Of a stretch of 64,000 bases of DNA, positions 8,710-17,008 are shown one piece after another. A model generated the notes under the pieces. The model was not told the DNA's origin. It did not search any database and saw nothing but the letters and a program-made list of their open reading frames with translations. How positions within the stretch are numbered: the stretch's first letter is position 1; every line of letters begins with the position of its first letter. The translations under genes and the position numbers were made by a program. The stretch comes from Pelobacter sp. UBA6093 (GTDB taxonomy: Bacteria > Desulfobacterota > Desulfuromonadia > Desulfuromonadales > Syntrophotaleaceae): assembly GCA_002435955.1 (NCBI GenBank), contig DIWZ01000006.1, positions 149,616-213,615 of the forward strand, in the 5' to 3' direction.

Positions 8710-10176
8710 TTACTGTTTGATGATGGCGTCGAATTTACACTTGTCCAGACATGCGCCGCACTTGATACAGGCGGCCTGATCAATGACATGGACTTCCTTG
8801 GGCTTGCCGCTGATGCAGTTAACCGGGCAAACCCTGGCGCACAGGGTGCAACCCACGCACTTTTCATCCACAACGGTAAACTCAAGCAGATCGGCGCAGA
8901 CACCAGCAGGACACTTCTTGTCGATGACGTGCGCGCGGTATTCATCTTCGAAAACGCGCATGGTCGACAGGACCGGGTTGGGCATGGTCTGCCCCAGACC
9001 ACACAGCGCGGTGTCCTTGATGTTATCGGACAGACTGCGCAGTTTGTCCAGGTCGGCTTCGGTACCCTGGCCGATGGTGATTTTGTCCAGCAGCTCGTAC
9101 AGACGCTTGGAACCGATGCGGCAGGGAGTACATTTGCCGCAGGTTTCGTCCATGGTGAAATCGAGGAAGAATTTGGCAACCGACACCATGCAGTCGTCTT
9201 CGTCCATGACGATCATGCCGCCAGAACCCATCATCGACTGACGGGCCACCAGGTTTTCGTAGTCGATGGGAGCGTCCAGGTCCTTGTAGGTCAGAGCGCC
9301 GCCGGAGGGACCGCCGGTCTGTACGGCTTTGAATTCCTTGCCGCCGGGGATGCCGCCACCGACATCGTAGATGACGGTTTTCAAGGAGGTACCCATGGGA
9401 ACTTCGATCAGACCAACGTTGTTGATCTTGCCACAGATACAGAAAACCTTGGTGCCCTTGGAGGTCTCGGTACCGATGCCACTGAACCAGTCCGCGCCCT
9501 TCATGATGATGGCGGGGATATTGGCCAGGGTCTCAACGTTGTTGACGATGGTCGGCTTGTCCCAGTAACCGGCTTCGGCAGGGAAAGGGGGCTTGGTGTA
9601 GGGCTCGCCGCGGTTACCTTCCATGGAGGCGATCAGAGCGGTTTCCTCACCACAGACGAAAGCGCCGGCGCCGTATTTCAGTTCGATATCAAAGCTGAAG
9701 TCGGTGCCCATGATGTTGTCGCCCAGAAGACCCATGTCTTTGGCCTGCTGGATGGCCAATTTCAGACGGGCGATGGCAAGCGGGTACTCGGCACGAATGT
9801 AGATGGTGCCTTTGTTGCCGCCGATGGCGTAGCCGCCGATGGCCATGGCTTCCAGCACGTTGTGCGGGTCGCCTTCGAGTACTGCGCGGTCCATGAACGC
9901 GCCCGGATCGCCTTCGTCGGCGTTACAGACGACGTACTTGGTGTCGGATGCGTACTTGGCAGCGAAGCCCCATTTGACGCCGGTGGGGAAACCTGCGCCG
10001 CCGCGACCGCGCAAACCGCTGTTTTTCATAAGATCGATCACGTCGGCCGGCTTCATTTCGGCCAGGCATTTACCCAGTGCCTGGTAGCCGCCAACGGCAA
10101 TATAGGATTCAACGGATTCGGGATCGATGAACCCGGTGTTCCGAGTGGCTATTCTGAGCTGATTTTTGTCCACCAT
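8710..10176 (-). CDS. hndC: Hydrogenase flavoprotein subunit HndC (NuoF-like)
   Basis: This 488-residue subunit resembles the 51-kDa NuoF protein of complex I. It carries the FMN/NAD(H) site GLRGRGGAGFPTG near residues 55-67, NADEGDPGAFMDR near 104, the acidic GAGAFVCGEETAL segment, and a [4Fe-4S] motif ETCGKCTPCRIG near 347. Unlike NuoF it has a C-terminal 2[4Fe-4S] ferredoxin domain, CVGCTLCARVC and CIKCGACLDKC, which fits the HndC/HydB type. It is the expected NAD(P) site and likely bifurcating flavin subunit. It lies 18 nt upstream of hndD and 18 nt downstream of hndB, so the genes are cotranscribed. Confidence 0.95.
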   Translation of the reverse strand: MVDKNQLRIATRNTGFIDPESVESYIAVGGYQALGKCLAEMKPADVIDLMKNSGLRGRGGAGFPTGVKWGFAAKYASDTKYVVCNADEGDPGAFMDRAVLEGDPHNVLEAMAIGGYAIGGNKGTIYIRAEYPLAIARLKLAIQQAKDMGLLGDNIMGTDFSFDIELKYGAGAFVCGEETALIASMEGNRGEPYTKPPFPAEAGYWDKPTIVNNVETLANIPAIIMKGADWFSGIGTETSKGTKVFCICGKINNVGLIEVPMGTSLKTVIYDVGGGIPGGKEFKAVQTGGPSGGALTYKDLDAPIDYENLVARQSMMGSGGMIVMDEDDCMVSVAKFFLDFTMDETCGKCTPCRIGSKRLYELLDKITIGQGTEADLDKLRSLSDNIKDTALCGLGQTMPNPVLSTMRVFEDEYRAHVIDKKCPAGVCADLLEFTVVDEKCVGCTLCARVCPVNCISGKPKEVHVIDQAACIKCGACLDKCKFDAIIKQ

Positions 10177-10194
10177 AGCTATGTTCTCCTTGTA

Positions 10195-10578
10195 TTAAAA
10201 AACAATGCGCTCGTAGCTGGCCGGAATGACGCCGTCGACCAGTTCGCCGCTCTTGATGTACTTGCTCACCAGTTCCTTGGCCTTGTCACCCTTGATGTAA
10301 CCGAACACAACCGGCTCTTTGCCGGGCAGGGTGATTTCGACAGTGGGCTCGGCGAAACAGTACGTCATGCAGCCGGACATGGTGAATTCGACGTTGTTGA
10401 TGCCGAGGGCGGCAGCTTCCTGCTTCATAGCTTCCATGACTTCCTTACCGCCGGAAGCGATGCCACAAGTTGCAAGAGATACGTTCACTATGACTTTTTC
10501 GTTTTTGGTTTTGGCGGCAGCGGCTTGCAGCTCGTCACGCTTTTTCTGCAGTTCCGCCAGAGAATTTATCTTGGCCAT
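10195..10578 (-). CDS. hndB: Hydrogenase [2Fe-2S] subunit HndB
   Basis: This 127-residue protein is a thioredoxin-like [2Fe-2S] ferredoxin of the HndB type. The N-terminal 30 residues are a charged helix rich in Lys, Glu and Gln. The fold then shows TCGIASGG near 48 and GCMTYCFAEP near 80, the latter with C-x3-C. I count only three Cys in the expected positions. It sits between hndA and hndC, matching the gene order of the D. fructosovorans operon. It probably relays electrons between the flavoprotein and catalytic subunit. Confidence 0.9.
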   Translation of the reverse strand: MAKINSLAELQKKRDELQAAAAKTKNEKVIVNVSLATCGIASGGKEVMEAMKQEAAALGINNVEFTMSGCMTYCFAEPTVEITLPGKEPVVFGYIKGDKAKELVSKYIKSGELVDGVIPASYERIVF

Positions 10579-10597
10579 ATCGTGTCATCTCCCCGTA

Positions 10598-11197
10598 TTA
10601 AGCAAAATCAGAAATAATGTCTTTAACCTGGTCGGCCGTAACATTGGCATAAACCTTCTCACCTACCAGTACAACCGGAGCAAGGGCGCAAGCACCAACG
10701 CAACGCAGACAGTCGATGGAGAACTTGCCATCCTTGGTCACTTCGCTAATTTCGACACCGAGTTGCTGTTTGAGGGAGTGAACGACCTTGTCGGCGCCCT
10801 TAACAAAGCATGCCGTACCCATACAGACAGAGATGGGATGCTTGCCCTTCGGTATCATGGTGAAAAATGTGTAAAAACTCACGACACCATAAACTTTGGC
10901 CAGGGACTCATCCATCTGGTCCGCAACGAACTCCTGTACTTCCCTGGGCAGGTAACCGAACAAGCTCTGAGCTTTGTGCAGAACCGTTACCAGGTGCCCT
11001 TCCTTGGTTGGCAGCGTCGTTACGAACTCGGCCAACTGCTGATACAGCGTGGCCGGCAACGTGGCACGATCTGGAATCCTACATTCCCCGGTTTTTTGAC
11101 ATGTTGACGTTTGCATACTGTTCTTCCTCTCCTTTTGATTCGCCAAATCGGAATTTGGCTTTGGTTTACGAAAGAAACTTAAAATCTTATTCAGCAT
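10598..11197 (-). CDS. hndA: Hydrogenase [2Fe-2S] subunit HndA (NuoE-like)
   Basis: The C-terminal 165 residues are a NuoE/24-kDa-type protein: a helical bundle with GYLPREVQEFVAD, then a thioredoxin-like fold binding one [2Fe-2S] cluster through CMGTAC (C-x4-C) and CLRCVGAC (C-x3-C). It is the first gene of hndABCD. Two starts look usable. The ATG at 11197 has AGGAGG 5 nt upstream and adds a basic 27-residue leader (MLNKILSFFRKPK). The ATG at 11116 has AGGAGAGG about 9 nt upstream and gives the usual family length. I report the longer form and flag the choice as unresolved. Confidence 0.93.
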   Translation of the reverse strand: MLNKILSFFRKPKPNSDLANQKERKNSMQTSTCQKTGECRIPDRATLPATLYQQLAEFVTTLPTKEGHLVTVLHKAQSLFGYLPREVQEFVADQMDESLAKVYGVVSFYTFFTMIPKGKHPISVCMGTACFVKGADKVVHSLKQQLGVEISEVTKDGKFSIDCLRCVGACALAPVVLVGEKVYANVTADQVKDIISDFA

Positions 11198-11225
11198 TGG
11201 CGCCTCCTGTTATCAAAAAAACGCA

Positions 11226-11260
11226 ATTTGGAATATAGCAGCGGAAAACAGCGGAAAACG
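11226..11260 (-). promoter_or_regulatory. Candidate hnd promoter with tandem 10-bp repeat in the -35 region
   Basis: Minus-strand TGCTATATT at 11232-11240 is an extended -10 (TG-N-TATATT), about 35 nt before the upstream hndA start. Directly upstream is a tandem direct repeat, GCGGAAAACA then GCGGAAAACG on the plus strand (11241-11260), one helical turn apart and covering the -35 position. No good -35 hexamer is present, so the repeat may be an activator site. I see no FNR palindrome here, unlike at hydE. Confidence 0.4.
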
Positions 11261-11973
11261 GTTTTTTTAGCCAAAGCAGTATTTCCCGCGCCAATCACAG
11301 TCAGCCGCCTGAACCCGTCTCAGCCCCTGAGGAGCGCATCTCGAATCTCTGCCAATAAACCATATAATCAGTGGTACTGTCAATGGCATAACTGTATAAT
11401 TTTAAAACACTTTTTAATGCCAACTGAGGACGACCCGCGTATCAACTCGGAACAGATTGCGCAAGAGTGATAAAAATCCGTTGTCAAGGCTTGCAATGGC
11501 CAGGAAAACCGGACCTTGCACTCGGGATAATGGGTGTAAAGGTTAATTTCAGAAGCATGTATAGGGGAAAGTGTGCCCCGGAGAAGAAAGCTGAGAGTTA
11601 AACGGAACAGCGGTTCTCCGGATGGGAGGGTCCTCGATATTTGAATGTTGGGGCGACCAATATTCATGGAGGGCTATTTTAATTCAGATTAAGAGGTTCG
11701 AGGTACCTGTAATGGGGTGCGGCAACCCCCCAAAATCGGTCGTATATAACCATTTTTTACCTGATTGGTCAATACCATAATTAGCATCCCAAAATGTTTC
11801 AAATAGTATCATTATCTATACGGATAATGTAACGCAATGAGACACCGTAGCGATCCTGAGGATTCTTCAACCCCTCCATGCTCAATTAATTTAAAATACT
11901 AAAAATTCAAAACTGTTTGTTTTTTAAACCCGATTATTGGTATACTTCTCGGCTTGTGTCTTGAATTAATAAA
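11261..11973. other. Gene-free stretch between hndA and the palindromic element
   Basis: About 700 bases without a convincing gene. The reading frames present are short, lack ribosome sites and have unlikely composition. The stretch is AT-rich with patches such as ATAACTGTATAATTTTAAAA near 11388. I cannot assign any structured RNA. It separates the hnd operon from the divergent yhbY gene, so it may contain distal regulatory sites of either. Confidence 0.5.
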
Positions 11974-12100
11974 GATGGCGTCGCAAAAAGTCCGCCCTCC
12001 GGCGTTACGGCGTTTTTTCAGGACCTCGACATACTATATGTATGCCTTCGCCCCTGAAAAACCACCAAGCCTTGTAGGGCGAAATTTTTGCTTAGCCATC
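11974..12100. repeat. 127-bp imperfect palindrome (MITE-like or long-hairpin element)
   Basis: The ends are GATGGC and GCCATC. Reading inward, both arms share GATGGC, then GCAAAAA, GCCCT, TTTTTCAGG and ATAC/ATATGTAT blocks in the same order, giving arms of about 62 bp that pair over most of their length. The centre is ATACTATATGTAT. As RNA it would form one long hairpin. Its GGCGTCGCAAAAAGTCCG end resembles GGCGTCACAAAAAGTCCG at 34493, so it is probably one of a dispersed family. It lies 45 bp upstream of yhbY. Confidence 0.75.
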
Positions 12101-12144
12101 CTATGAGTTTTTGCTAGGGCATTAATAAAAGGAGCTTTACAGAT

Positions 12145-12456
12145 ATGAATATGAAGAAAGATAACGTTTCACTTACCGGAAGGCAGGTCCGGCATCTGCG
12201 GGCTCTGGGGCATCACTTGAAGGCTGTTGTGTTGGTAGGCAAGGAGGGCATCACCCCTGCCCTGGTAAGCACTGTCGACGAGTGCCTGGCGAACCATGAA
12301 CTGCTTAAGATTAAATTACTGGAAAATTGCCCCGAGGACCGCAGGGCAGCCGCATACGAAATTGCGAAACAAACGCGCTCCCATGTGGCGCAGGTCGTTG
12401 GCAGAACCATTCTTCTCTATCGCAAGGCGGAGAACCCGGAAATTATTCTGCCCTGA
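12145..12456 (+). CDS. yhbY: YhbY-type CRM-domain RNA-binding protein
   Basis: The 103-residue protein is a single CRM (CRS1-YhbY) domain. It starts with LTGRQVRHLRALGHHLKAVVLVGKEGIT, where the GKxG loop (VGKEG) is the RNA-binding GxxG, and ends with a QVVGRTILLYR strand. E. coli YhbY associates with pre-50S ribosomal particles, so a ribosome-assembly role is likely. GGAG lies about 10 nt upstream of the ATG; another ATG follows two codons later. It converges on dgt with 15 nt between them. Confidence 0.9.
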   Translation: MNMKKDNVSLTGRQVRHLRALGHHLKAVVLVGKEGITPALVSTVDECLANHELLKIKLLENCPEDRRAAAYEIAKQTRSHVAQVVGRTILLYRKAENPEIILP

Positions 12457-12471
12457 AACGCTCCCGGCAAA

Positions 12472-13602
12472 TCATACCGGCTCGTACGGTTCGAATAGTT
12501 TTTTGAATTCATCCAGAGCATAACGGTCCGTCATGCCCGCCACAAGATCGCAAATGGTGCGCTCCTTTCCAAAAACCTCAAACTTCCTGTGATATTCCAC
12601 CGGGAGCAATGAGGGGGCCTTCAGGTAGCTTTCAAAGATCATGGAGAGGATGCGCTCTACTTTGATACGCATCCTCTCTACTTTATGATGCCTGTACAGA
12701 CGCTCCCTCAGAAAGTTTTTCAGAATTCGGTTCTCTTCTTGTATCCCAGCACTGAAGGAAACAACCCGGGCTGTCTGCCGACGCACATCCTCCATGGTAT
12801 TTATTCTGCGATCTGCAATGTTTCCAAGTGTCGTTGACACCACATCCGCAATGAGTCTTCCAATCAGGGTACTGATCGTTTGGTGAACATGCCTCGATTG
12901 ATCCAGGCCAGGGAACTTCTGTCCAATATCTGCGAATGTTGTTTTCCATAGTGGGACTGATTGCAATTCAGACAGGGTAATATAGCCGGCTTTCAAACCA
13001 TCATCGATATCATGATTGTTGTAGGCAATTTCATCCGCCAAATCGATTATCTGCGCTTCCAGGGTAGGAGGAACCTCGGGAAAATATTCTTGGGCCTCAG
13101 CGCAGGCACAACTGGAATGGGGTGAATGCTTGATGATCCCTTCGCGCGTTTCCCACGTGAGGTTTAACCCACTGAAGTCAGGATAACGCTCCTCCAGCAA
13201 TTCGACAATGCGGAGAGATTGCCGGTTATGCTCAAACCCTCCATGCCCTGCCATGAGTCGATTGAGAACTTCTTCTCCGGTATGGCCAAAAGGGGTATGA
13301 CCGAGATCGTGAGCCAGGGACAGGGCTTCGACCAGATCTTCATTGAGGAGTAAACAGCGTGCTATGCCGCGGGCGATTTGCGAAACTTCCAGTGAATGAG
13401 TGAGCCGCGTACGATAATAATCGCCCTCGTGGTTTACAAACACCTGGGTCTTGTATTCAAGTCGCCTGAATGCCGCGCAATGTATGATACGGTCACGATC
13501 TCTGGCAAAACCAGTGCGTTCATCCCTGAAAACCTCGTGATGGCGACGCCCGCGACTTTGATTGCTGCGAACTGCGTAAGGGGCAAGGTCAGGTCGTTCC
13601 AT
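12472..13602 (-). CDS. dgt: Deoxyguanosinetriphosphate triphosphohydrolase-like protein (HD domain)
   Basis: This 376-residue HD-superfamily enzyme probably hydrolyses dNTPs, dGTP in the founding members, to nucleosides and triphosphate. The metal site is H in RLTHSLEVSQIARGI near 64 followed by HD in SLAHDLGHTPFGH near 98, with a later D in IIDLADEIAYNNHDIDDG. The N-terminal RDRDRIIHCAAFRRLEYKTQVF pattern is typical of the dGTPase type 2 family. I chose the ATG at 13602 because GGAGG lies 6 nt upstream; a frame to 13644 has no ribosome site. It is divergent from rsmD with 171 bp between the start codons. Confidence 0.92.
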   Translation of the reverse strand: MERPDLAPYAVRSNQSRGRRHHEVFRDERTGFARDRDRIIHCAAFRRLEYKTQVFVNHEGDYYRTRLTHSLEVSQIARGIARCLLLNEDLVEALSLAHDLGHTPFGHTGEEVLNRLMAGHGGFEHNRQSLRIVELLEERYPDFSGLNLTWETREGIIKHSPHSSCACAEAQEYFPEVPPTLEAQIIDLADEIAYNNHDIDDGLKAGYITLSELQSVPLWKTTFADIGQKFPGLDQSRHVHQTISTLIGRLIADVVSTTLGNIADRRINTMEDVRRQTARVVSFSAGIQEENRILKNFLRERLYRHHKVERMRIKVERILSMIFESYLKAPSLLPVEYHRKFEVFGKERTICDLVAGMTDRYALDEFKKLFEPYEPV

Positions 13603-13773
13603 TCCGATCCTCCGTTTACAGGGCCAGCTATGCCTGGAAAGCAAAGCCCTTCAGATGATAGACAATAACATACTGTAATTCTATACTAAGTCTTCTTGAC
13701 CCATTTGGTGCGCTATGTTAACTTCTGCGCGTCTTCAACCTACCATTTAAAGCTATTAACAGGGAGCCCTTGC

Positions 13774-14352
13774 TTGCGCATTATAAGCGGATCGGCTAAA
13801 GGAAGAAAACTCAGGCAATTCAAGGGACAGCATATCCGACCTACGGCAGACAGGGTGCGGGAGGCTATATTCAGCAGCCTGACAAGTCGCCTCGGTTCTT
13901 TTGACGACCTGACCATTCTGGATCTTTTTGCCGGCACAGGCGCTTTGAGCCTTGAGGCCCTGAGTAGGGGGGCGTCACTCGCTATACTTGTCGACCGAAG
14001 TGCCCAGTCAGCCGAAATCATTGCAGAAAATATTCAGACATGCGGAATGAAAGACCGTGCCGTGATGCTCAAGGTGCCTGTCAGTAATTTTGTCGACAAG
14101 CCGTCATCCCACGGTCCTTTCGACCTCATCTTTCTGGATCCACCCTACAACCAGAACTTCATCGTTCCAACGTTGAATGAGATCGTCAAAAACGGCCTGC
14201 TTTCCAGGCAAGGTATTCTTTGCATTGAATCAGCACGCGAAGACCCAATCCCCAACGACCTGGCAGGACTTGAGTTGTTAAGTCGTCGAGAATACGGTTC
14301 GACCGCTGTTTCTTTCTATTCTCTTTCCAACCCAAGGGAAGATCACCCATGA
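13774..14352 (+). CDS. rsmD: 16S rRNA (guanine966-N2)-methyltransferase RsmD
   Basis: RsmD methylates G966 of 16S rRNA in assembled 30S subunits. The protein begins RIISGSAKGRKL, shows R-PTADRVREAIFSSL, the SAM-binding LDLFAGTGALSLEALSRGA and the catalytic LDPPY near residue 122. I chose a TTG start at 13774, giving 192 residues, because AGGGAG lies 7 nt upstream and RIISG is the family N-terminus. An upstream ATG at 13696 adds 26 unrelated residues. The stop overlaps the coaD start (ATGA), a coupling common for this gene pair. Confidence 0.93.
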   Translation: MRIISGSAKGRKLRQFKGQHIRPTADRVREAIFSSLTSRLGSFDDLTILDLFAGTGALSLEALSRGASLAILVDRSAQSAEIIAENIQTCGMKDRAVMLKVPVSNFVDKPSSHGPFDLIFLDPPYNQNFIVPTLNEIVKNGLLSRQGILCIESAREDPIPNDLAGLELLSRREYGSTAVSFYSLSNPREDHP

Positions 14353-14849
14353 AAAAACGAATCGCAGTTTATCCCGGATCTTTTGACCCGATTACCAACG
14401 GCCACCTGGATATCATCCAGAGAGGCCTTGAAATATTTGACGAACTCATCGTGGCAGTAGCTCACAATGTTTCCAAAAAAAGCCTCTTTTCCATTGACGA
14501 ACGACGTGATTTGATTCAGGAAACCGTCAAAGACTTTCCTCAGGTGAGGGTTGATACCTTCAGAGGGTTATTGGTTGACTACGTTGCGCGTCAGAATGCC
14601 CGCGTTGTCCTGAGGGGGTTGCGGGCGGTGTCGGATTTTGAAAATGAATTCCAATTGGCGCAAATGAATCACAGCATGAACAAGCAACTCGAGACACTGT
14701 TCATGATGACTTCTGTATCCTATGGCTATCTGAGTTCTTCTATTGTCAAGGAAGTGGCAGCATGGGGGGGCAACATCGACGACCTGGTTCCACCATGTGT
14801 TACTGCTGCCTTAAAAGCCAAGTTCCCTTACCCGGAAAAAGCCGACTGA
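14349..14849 (+). CDS. coaD: Phosphopantetheine adenylyltransferase
   Basis: CoaD transfers AMP from ATP to 4'-phosphopantetheine, the fourth step of coenzyme A synthesis, and is a hexameric cytosolic enzyme. The 166-residue length is normal. The nucleotidyltransferase motif TNGH (16-19) lies in YPGSFDPITNGHLDI. Further motifs are VVLRGLRAVSDFENEFQLAQMN and SSSIVKEVA near 130. It overlaps rsmD by 4 nt. A weak stem (CTATCGGC with GCCGATAATAG, 14856-14892) follows in the convergent gap to the creatininase gene. Confidence 0.96.
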   Translation: MKKRIAVYPGSFDPITNGHLDIIQRGLEIFDELIVAVAHNVSKKSLFSIDERRDLIQETVKDFPQVRVDTFRGLLVDYVARQNARVVLRGLRAVSDFENEFQLAQMNHSMNKQLETLFMMTSVSYGYLSSSIVKEVAAWGGNIDDLVPPCVTAALKAKFPYPEKAD

Positions 14850-14920
14850 AGGTTCTATCGGCTTCGCCATGACTCGACGGGGCCGATAATAGCTCGGTCT
14901 GCAACTGCCCAACAAGCCTG

Positions 14921-15640
14921 TTACTCCTGCCAGTTTTCGAATTTATTAACAAATCGCTCCAGGGCGTCGACCACCAGCTGTTCGATTTGGGCGCCCTTCC
15001 CGGCCGTTGCCTTGGTTGGGTCTCCCCACACACCGCCAGGCCAGAATTTCTGTTTGTTCCGCACCAGCATTCCCATAGGAAAGTTCGGGAATTCCCTTTT
15101 TGCACTACCTTTGACAAGGTGAGGATGGGAGTTGAGCATTCGGGATGTCTCGATTTCCCCGGCATGGGAATCGCCAGGGGTTTCCACCAGTCCCCTGCCC
15201 TCCTCGGCAGCCAGTTGATATTCGGTCAACACGGCGATTTTCACATCGGGAAATCGCTCCAGCAACTCCTCCCCCGCATCGATAAGGGCCGCATTATGGG
15301 TGCCCCCGGCATGTCCGGTAAGCAAGATAAAATTCCTGAGACCATGACGATACAATGAAGATACGATATCGCAGGCCAGAGCTTTAAGGGTGGCCGTGGT
15401 GATGGTCACTGTGCCCGGATGCCGGGAGGTGGAACGGCAGACGCCATAAGAAACAGCAGGTGCAACGAATATTGGCCTGCGCTCCGCGAGACGGCGACCG
15501 ACAGCCACCGCCTGCAGTGTATCGGTGGACAGGGGGAGATGGGGACCATGTTCCTCCGTCGCTCCGAATGGAATGAAAACCGTTCGGGTTTTTTCCAGAC
15601 CGGCAACAAATTCGGGCATGGTCATGTCTTCAATAATCAT
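14921..15640 (-). CDS. Creatininase family protein
   Basis: This 239-residue protein has the creatininase/creatinine amidohydrolase fold signatures: FIPFGATEEHGPHLPLSTDT near residue 22 (metal ligands E, H and D), RSTSRHPGTVTI near 70, LLTGHAGGTHNAAL near 105 and DSHAGEIETSRML near 155. Family members are metal-dependent amidohydrolases that include creatininase, FAPy deformylase (ArfB) and the mycofactocin peptidase MftE. The substrate cannot be read from sequence. It is 38 nt downstream of queE in the yacG-queD-queE run, hinting at a pterin- or purine-related ring-opening or deformylase step. Confidence 0.88.
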   Translation of the reverse strand: MIIEDMTMPEFVAGLEKTRTVFIPFGATEEHGPHLPLSTDTLQAVAVGRRLAERRPIFVAPAVSYGVCRSTSRHPGTVTITTATLKALACDIVSSLYRHGLRNFILLTGHAGGTHNAALIDAGEELLERFPDVKIAVLTEYQLAAEEGRGLVETPGDSHAGEIETSRMLNSHPHLVKGSAKREFPNFPMGMLVRNKQKFWPGGVWGDPTKATAGKGAQIEQLVVDALERFVNKFENWQE

Positions 15641-15678
15641 GTCAACTCTCCAAATGGATCCGACTGGAATACTCCTGT

Positions 15679-16440
15679 TTACAAGAGGCCCAAAAACACA
15701 TGCGTCTGGGGAATGATTCTTATGTTTCCATGCACTTTGGAAAGGGAGGTCTGCAGTTCTAACAGGTGATCATTGGACATGCCTACCTTGCTCCCCCGCG
15801 TTACCGGCTGCAGGTAGATCGTGGCGTCCGGGGCCACCTGATGCACCAGTCGCCCCAAATGAAGCATTTCGTCAGCCGGGGTCTCCTCGCCAATAACAGC
15901 TTTAACCCATACGCGGGTTCGGGAGGCTAACTCAAGAAAAGCTCGGTGCAGTTTCCATGGCGTAGCAACCCCTGTCATGGAAGATAGTTTGATATCCATG
16001 GATACCCACTCGAGATGCGGTAGCAAGGGTGCCAGGGATTCCGGGCAGGTTCCATTGGTTTCCAGGTGCAAAGGCAGGATTTCCCGCAGTACCGGTAGCC
16101 ATTCCCGCAACACTCCGTCCTGAAGCAGAGGTTCGCCACCGGTCAAACTTATGGAATGATGCATACCGGGGGACCGGTCCACCCAGTCGGCCATTATTCC
16201 AGCAAGAACTTCCAATGCGACAGGATTGGGCACGTTACGAAACTGGCCGGACCCCGGAGCATCTTCAATACGGCAATTATCCTGCGGGGAAAAGTCGGTA
16301 TCGCAGTAAGCGCAATCGAGGTTGCATCCTGCCATTCTCACGAAAATCTGACGGCAACCGACCAGCCCTCCCTCCCCTTGGATGGAAGAGAATACTTCCA
16401 GAAGCTGAGCCTCACTCGAGGGAATAGCTTGCACAGGCAT
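15679..16440 (-). CDS. queE: 7-carboxy-7-deazaguanine synthase QueE
   Basis: QueE is a radical SAM enzyme that contracts the 6-carboxytetrahydropterin ring to 7-carboxy-7-deazaguanine on the way to queuosine in tRNA. The 253-residue protein has SIQGEGGLVGCRQIFVR at the N-terminus and C-NLDC-AYC (C39-x3-C43-x2-C46), the SAM-binding LTGGEPLLQ near 98 and LETNGT near 128. It overlaps the end of queD by 29 nt and has GGGAG 8 nt before its ATG. Together with queD it gives two consecutive steps. Confidence 0.94.
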   Translation of the reverse strand: MPVQAIPSSEAQLLEVFSSIQGEGGLVGCRQIFVRMAGCNLDCAYCDTDFSPQDNCRIEDAPGSGQFRNVPNPVALEVLAGIMADWVDRSPGMHHSISLTGGEPLLQDGVLREWLPVLREILPLHLETNGTCPESLAPLLPHLEWVSMDIKLSSMTGVATPWKLHRAFLELASRTRVWVKAVIGEETPADEMLHLGRLVHQVAPDATIYLQPVTRGSKVGMSNDHLLELQTSLSKVHGNIRIIPQTHVFLGLL

Positions 16441-16780
16441 GGTCGGACTCCCAAATACGAACGCTTTCCACCGTTACGGATTGCGGAAAAACATCCGCCA
16501 GTTCTTCAAAAACAAAACGAGCGATGTTTTCCGACGACGGGCTGATCCCTTTAAAAAAAGGAAGGTCGTTCAGATATTTATGATCAAGCCGATCGAGGAT
16601 GCGATTGGTTTCCTTTTTAAGGATTTTAAAATCGATCCCCAACCCGGACTTGTCCAGATCACGGGTCGCTACTGTTACCTCGACTTTCCAGTTGTGACCA
16701 TGCAGATTTTCGCAATCCCCCTGATAATTCATCAGATTATGGGCAGCAGCGAAGTGCGTAAAAATCATCAGACGATACAT
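16412..16780 (-). CDS. queD: 6-carboxy-5,6,7,8-tetrahydropterin synthase QueD
   Basis: QueD converts 7,8-dihydroneopterin triphosphate to 6-carboxytetrahydropterin, the substrate of QueE. This 122-residue PTPS-fold protein has the zinc ligands in HFAAAHNL (starting at residue 8) and in LHGHNW, the catalytic Cys in DCENLHGH, and a C-terminal SVRIWESDHACASY that holds the conserved E and H. It begins 6 nt after the yacG stop and overlaps queE, so the three genes are an operon. Confidence 0.95.
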   Translation of the reverse strand: MYRLMIFTHFAAAHNLMNYQGDCENLHGHNWKVEVTVATRDLDKSGLGIDFKILKKETNRILDRLDHKYLNDLPFFKGISPSSENIARFVFEELADVFPQSVTVESVRIWESDHACASYSLE

Positions 16781-16786
16781 TAACTT

Positions 16787-17008
16787 TCAGCTCCAATCAG
16801 TTGTTTTTTCGCTAATTTTGGATGTGTCGGACTCGTCTTGCGAGTGGTTGTTCTCCACCGGGACGCGGTATTCTTCATCAGCCCAGGCACCAAGATCGAT
16901 CTGACGACATCGAAGTGAGCAAAAAGGCCTGTCAGCATTCCCCTCCCAGCGGGTTGCCACCCCACAGCGCGGGCACTTGACTAGTAATTCCTTTTTAGTA
17001 TTTGCCAT
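16787..17008 (-). CDS. yacG: YacG zinc-binding protein (DNA gyrase inhibitor family)
   Basis: The 73-residue protein holds one treble-clef zinc finger, CPRC (12-15) with CSLRC (30-34), followed by the family motif DLGAWADEEYRVP. E. coli YacG binds GyrB and inhibits gyrase. Its usual neighbour is coaE, but here it heads a queuosine operon. GAGG lies 9 nt before the ATG at 17008. Confidence 0.9.
   Translation of the reverse strand: MANTKKELLVKCPRCGVATRWEGNADRPFCSLRCRQIDLGAWADEEYRVPVENNHSQDESDTSKISEKTTDWS

Noticed and set aside
6886..10617. A 1243-codon plus-strand open frame opposite the hnd operon
   Set aside because: It is the antisense shadow of the long, biased hnd genes. Its product is rich in His, Phe, Val and Gly with no domain, and the minus-strand genes have full motifs and ribosome sites.
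11380..11667. A 95-codon minus-strand frame in the gap upstream of hndA
   Set aside because: Composition looks random, no ribosome site is present and there is no family resemblance.
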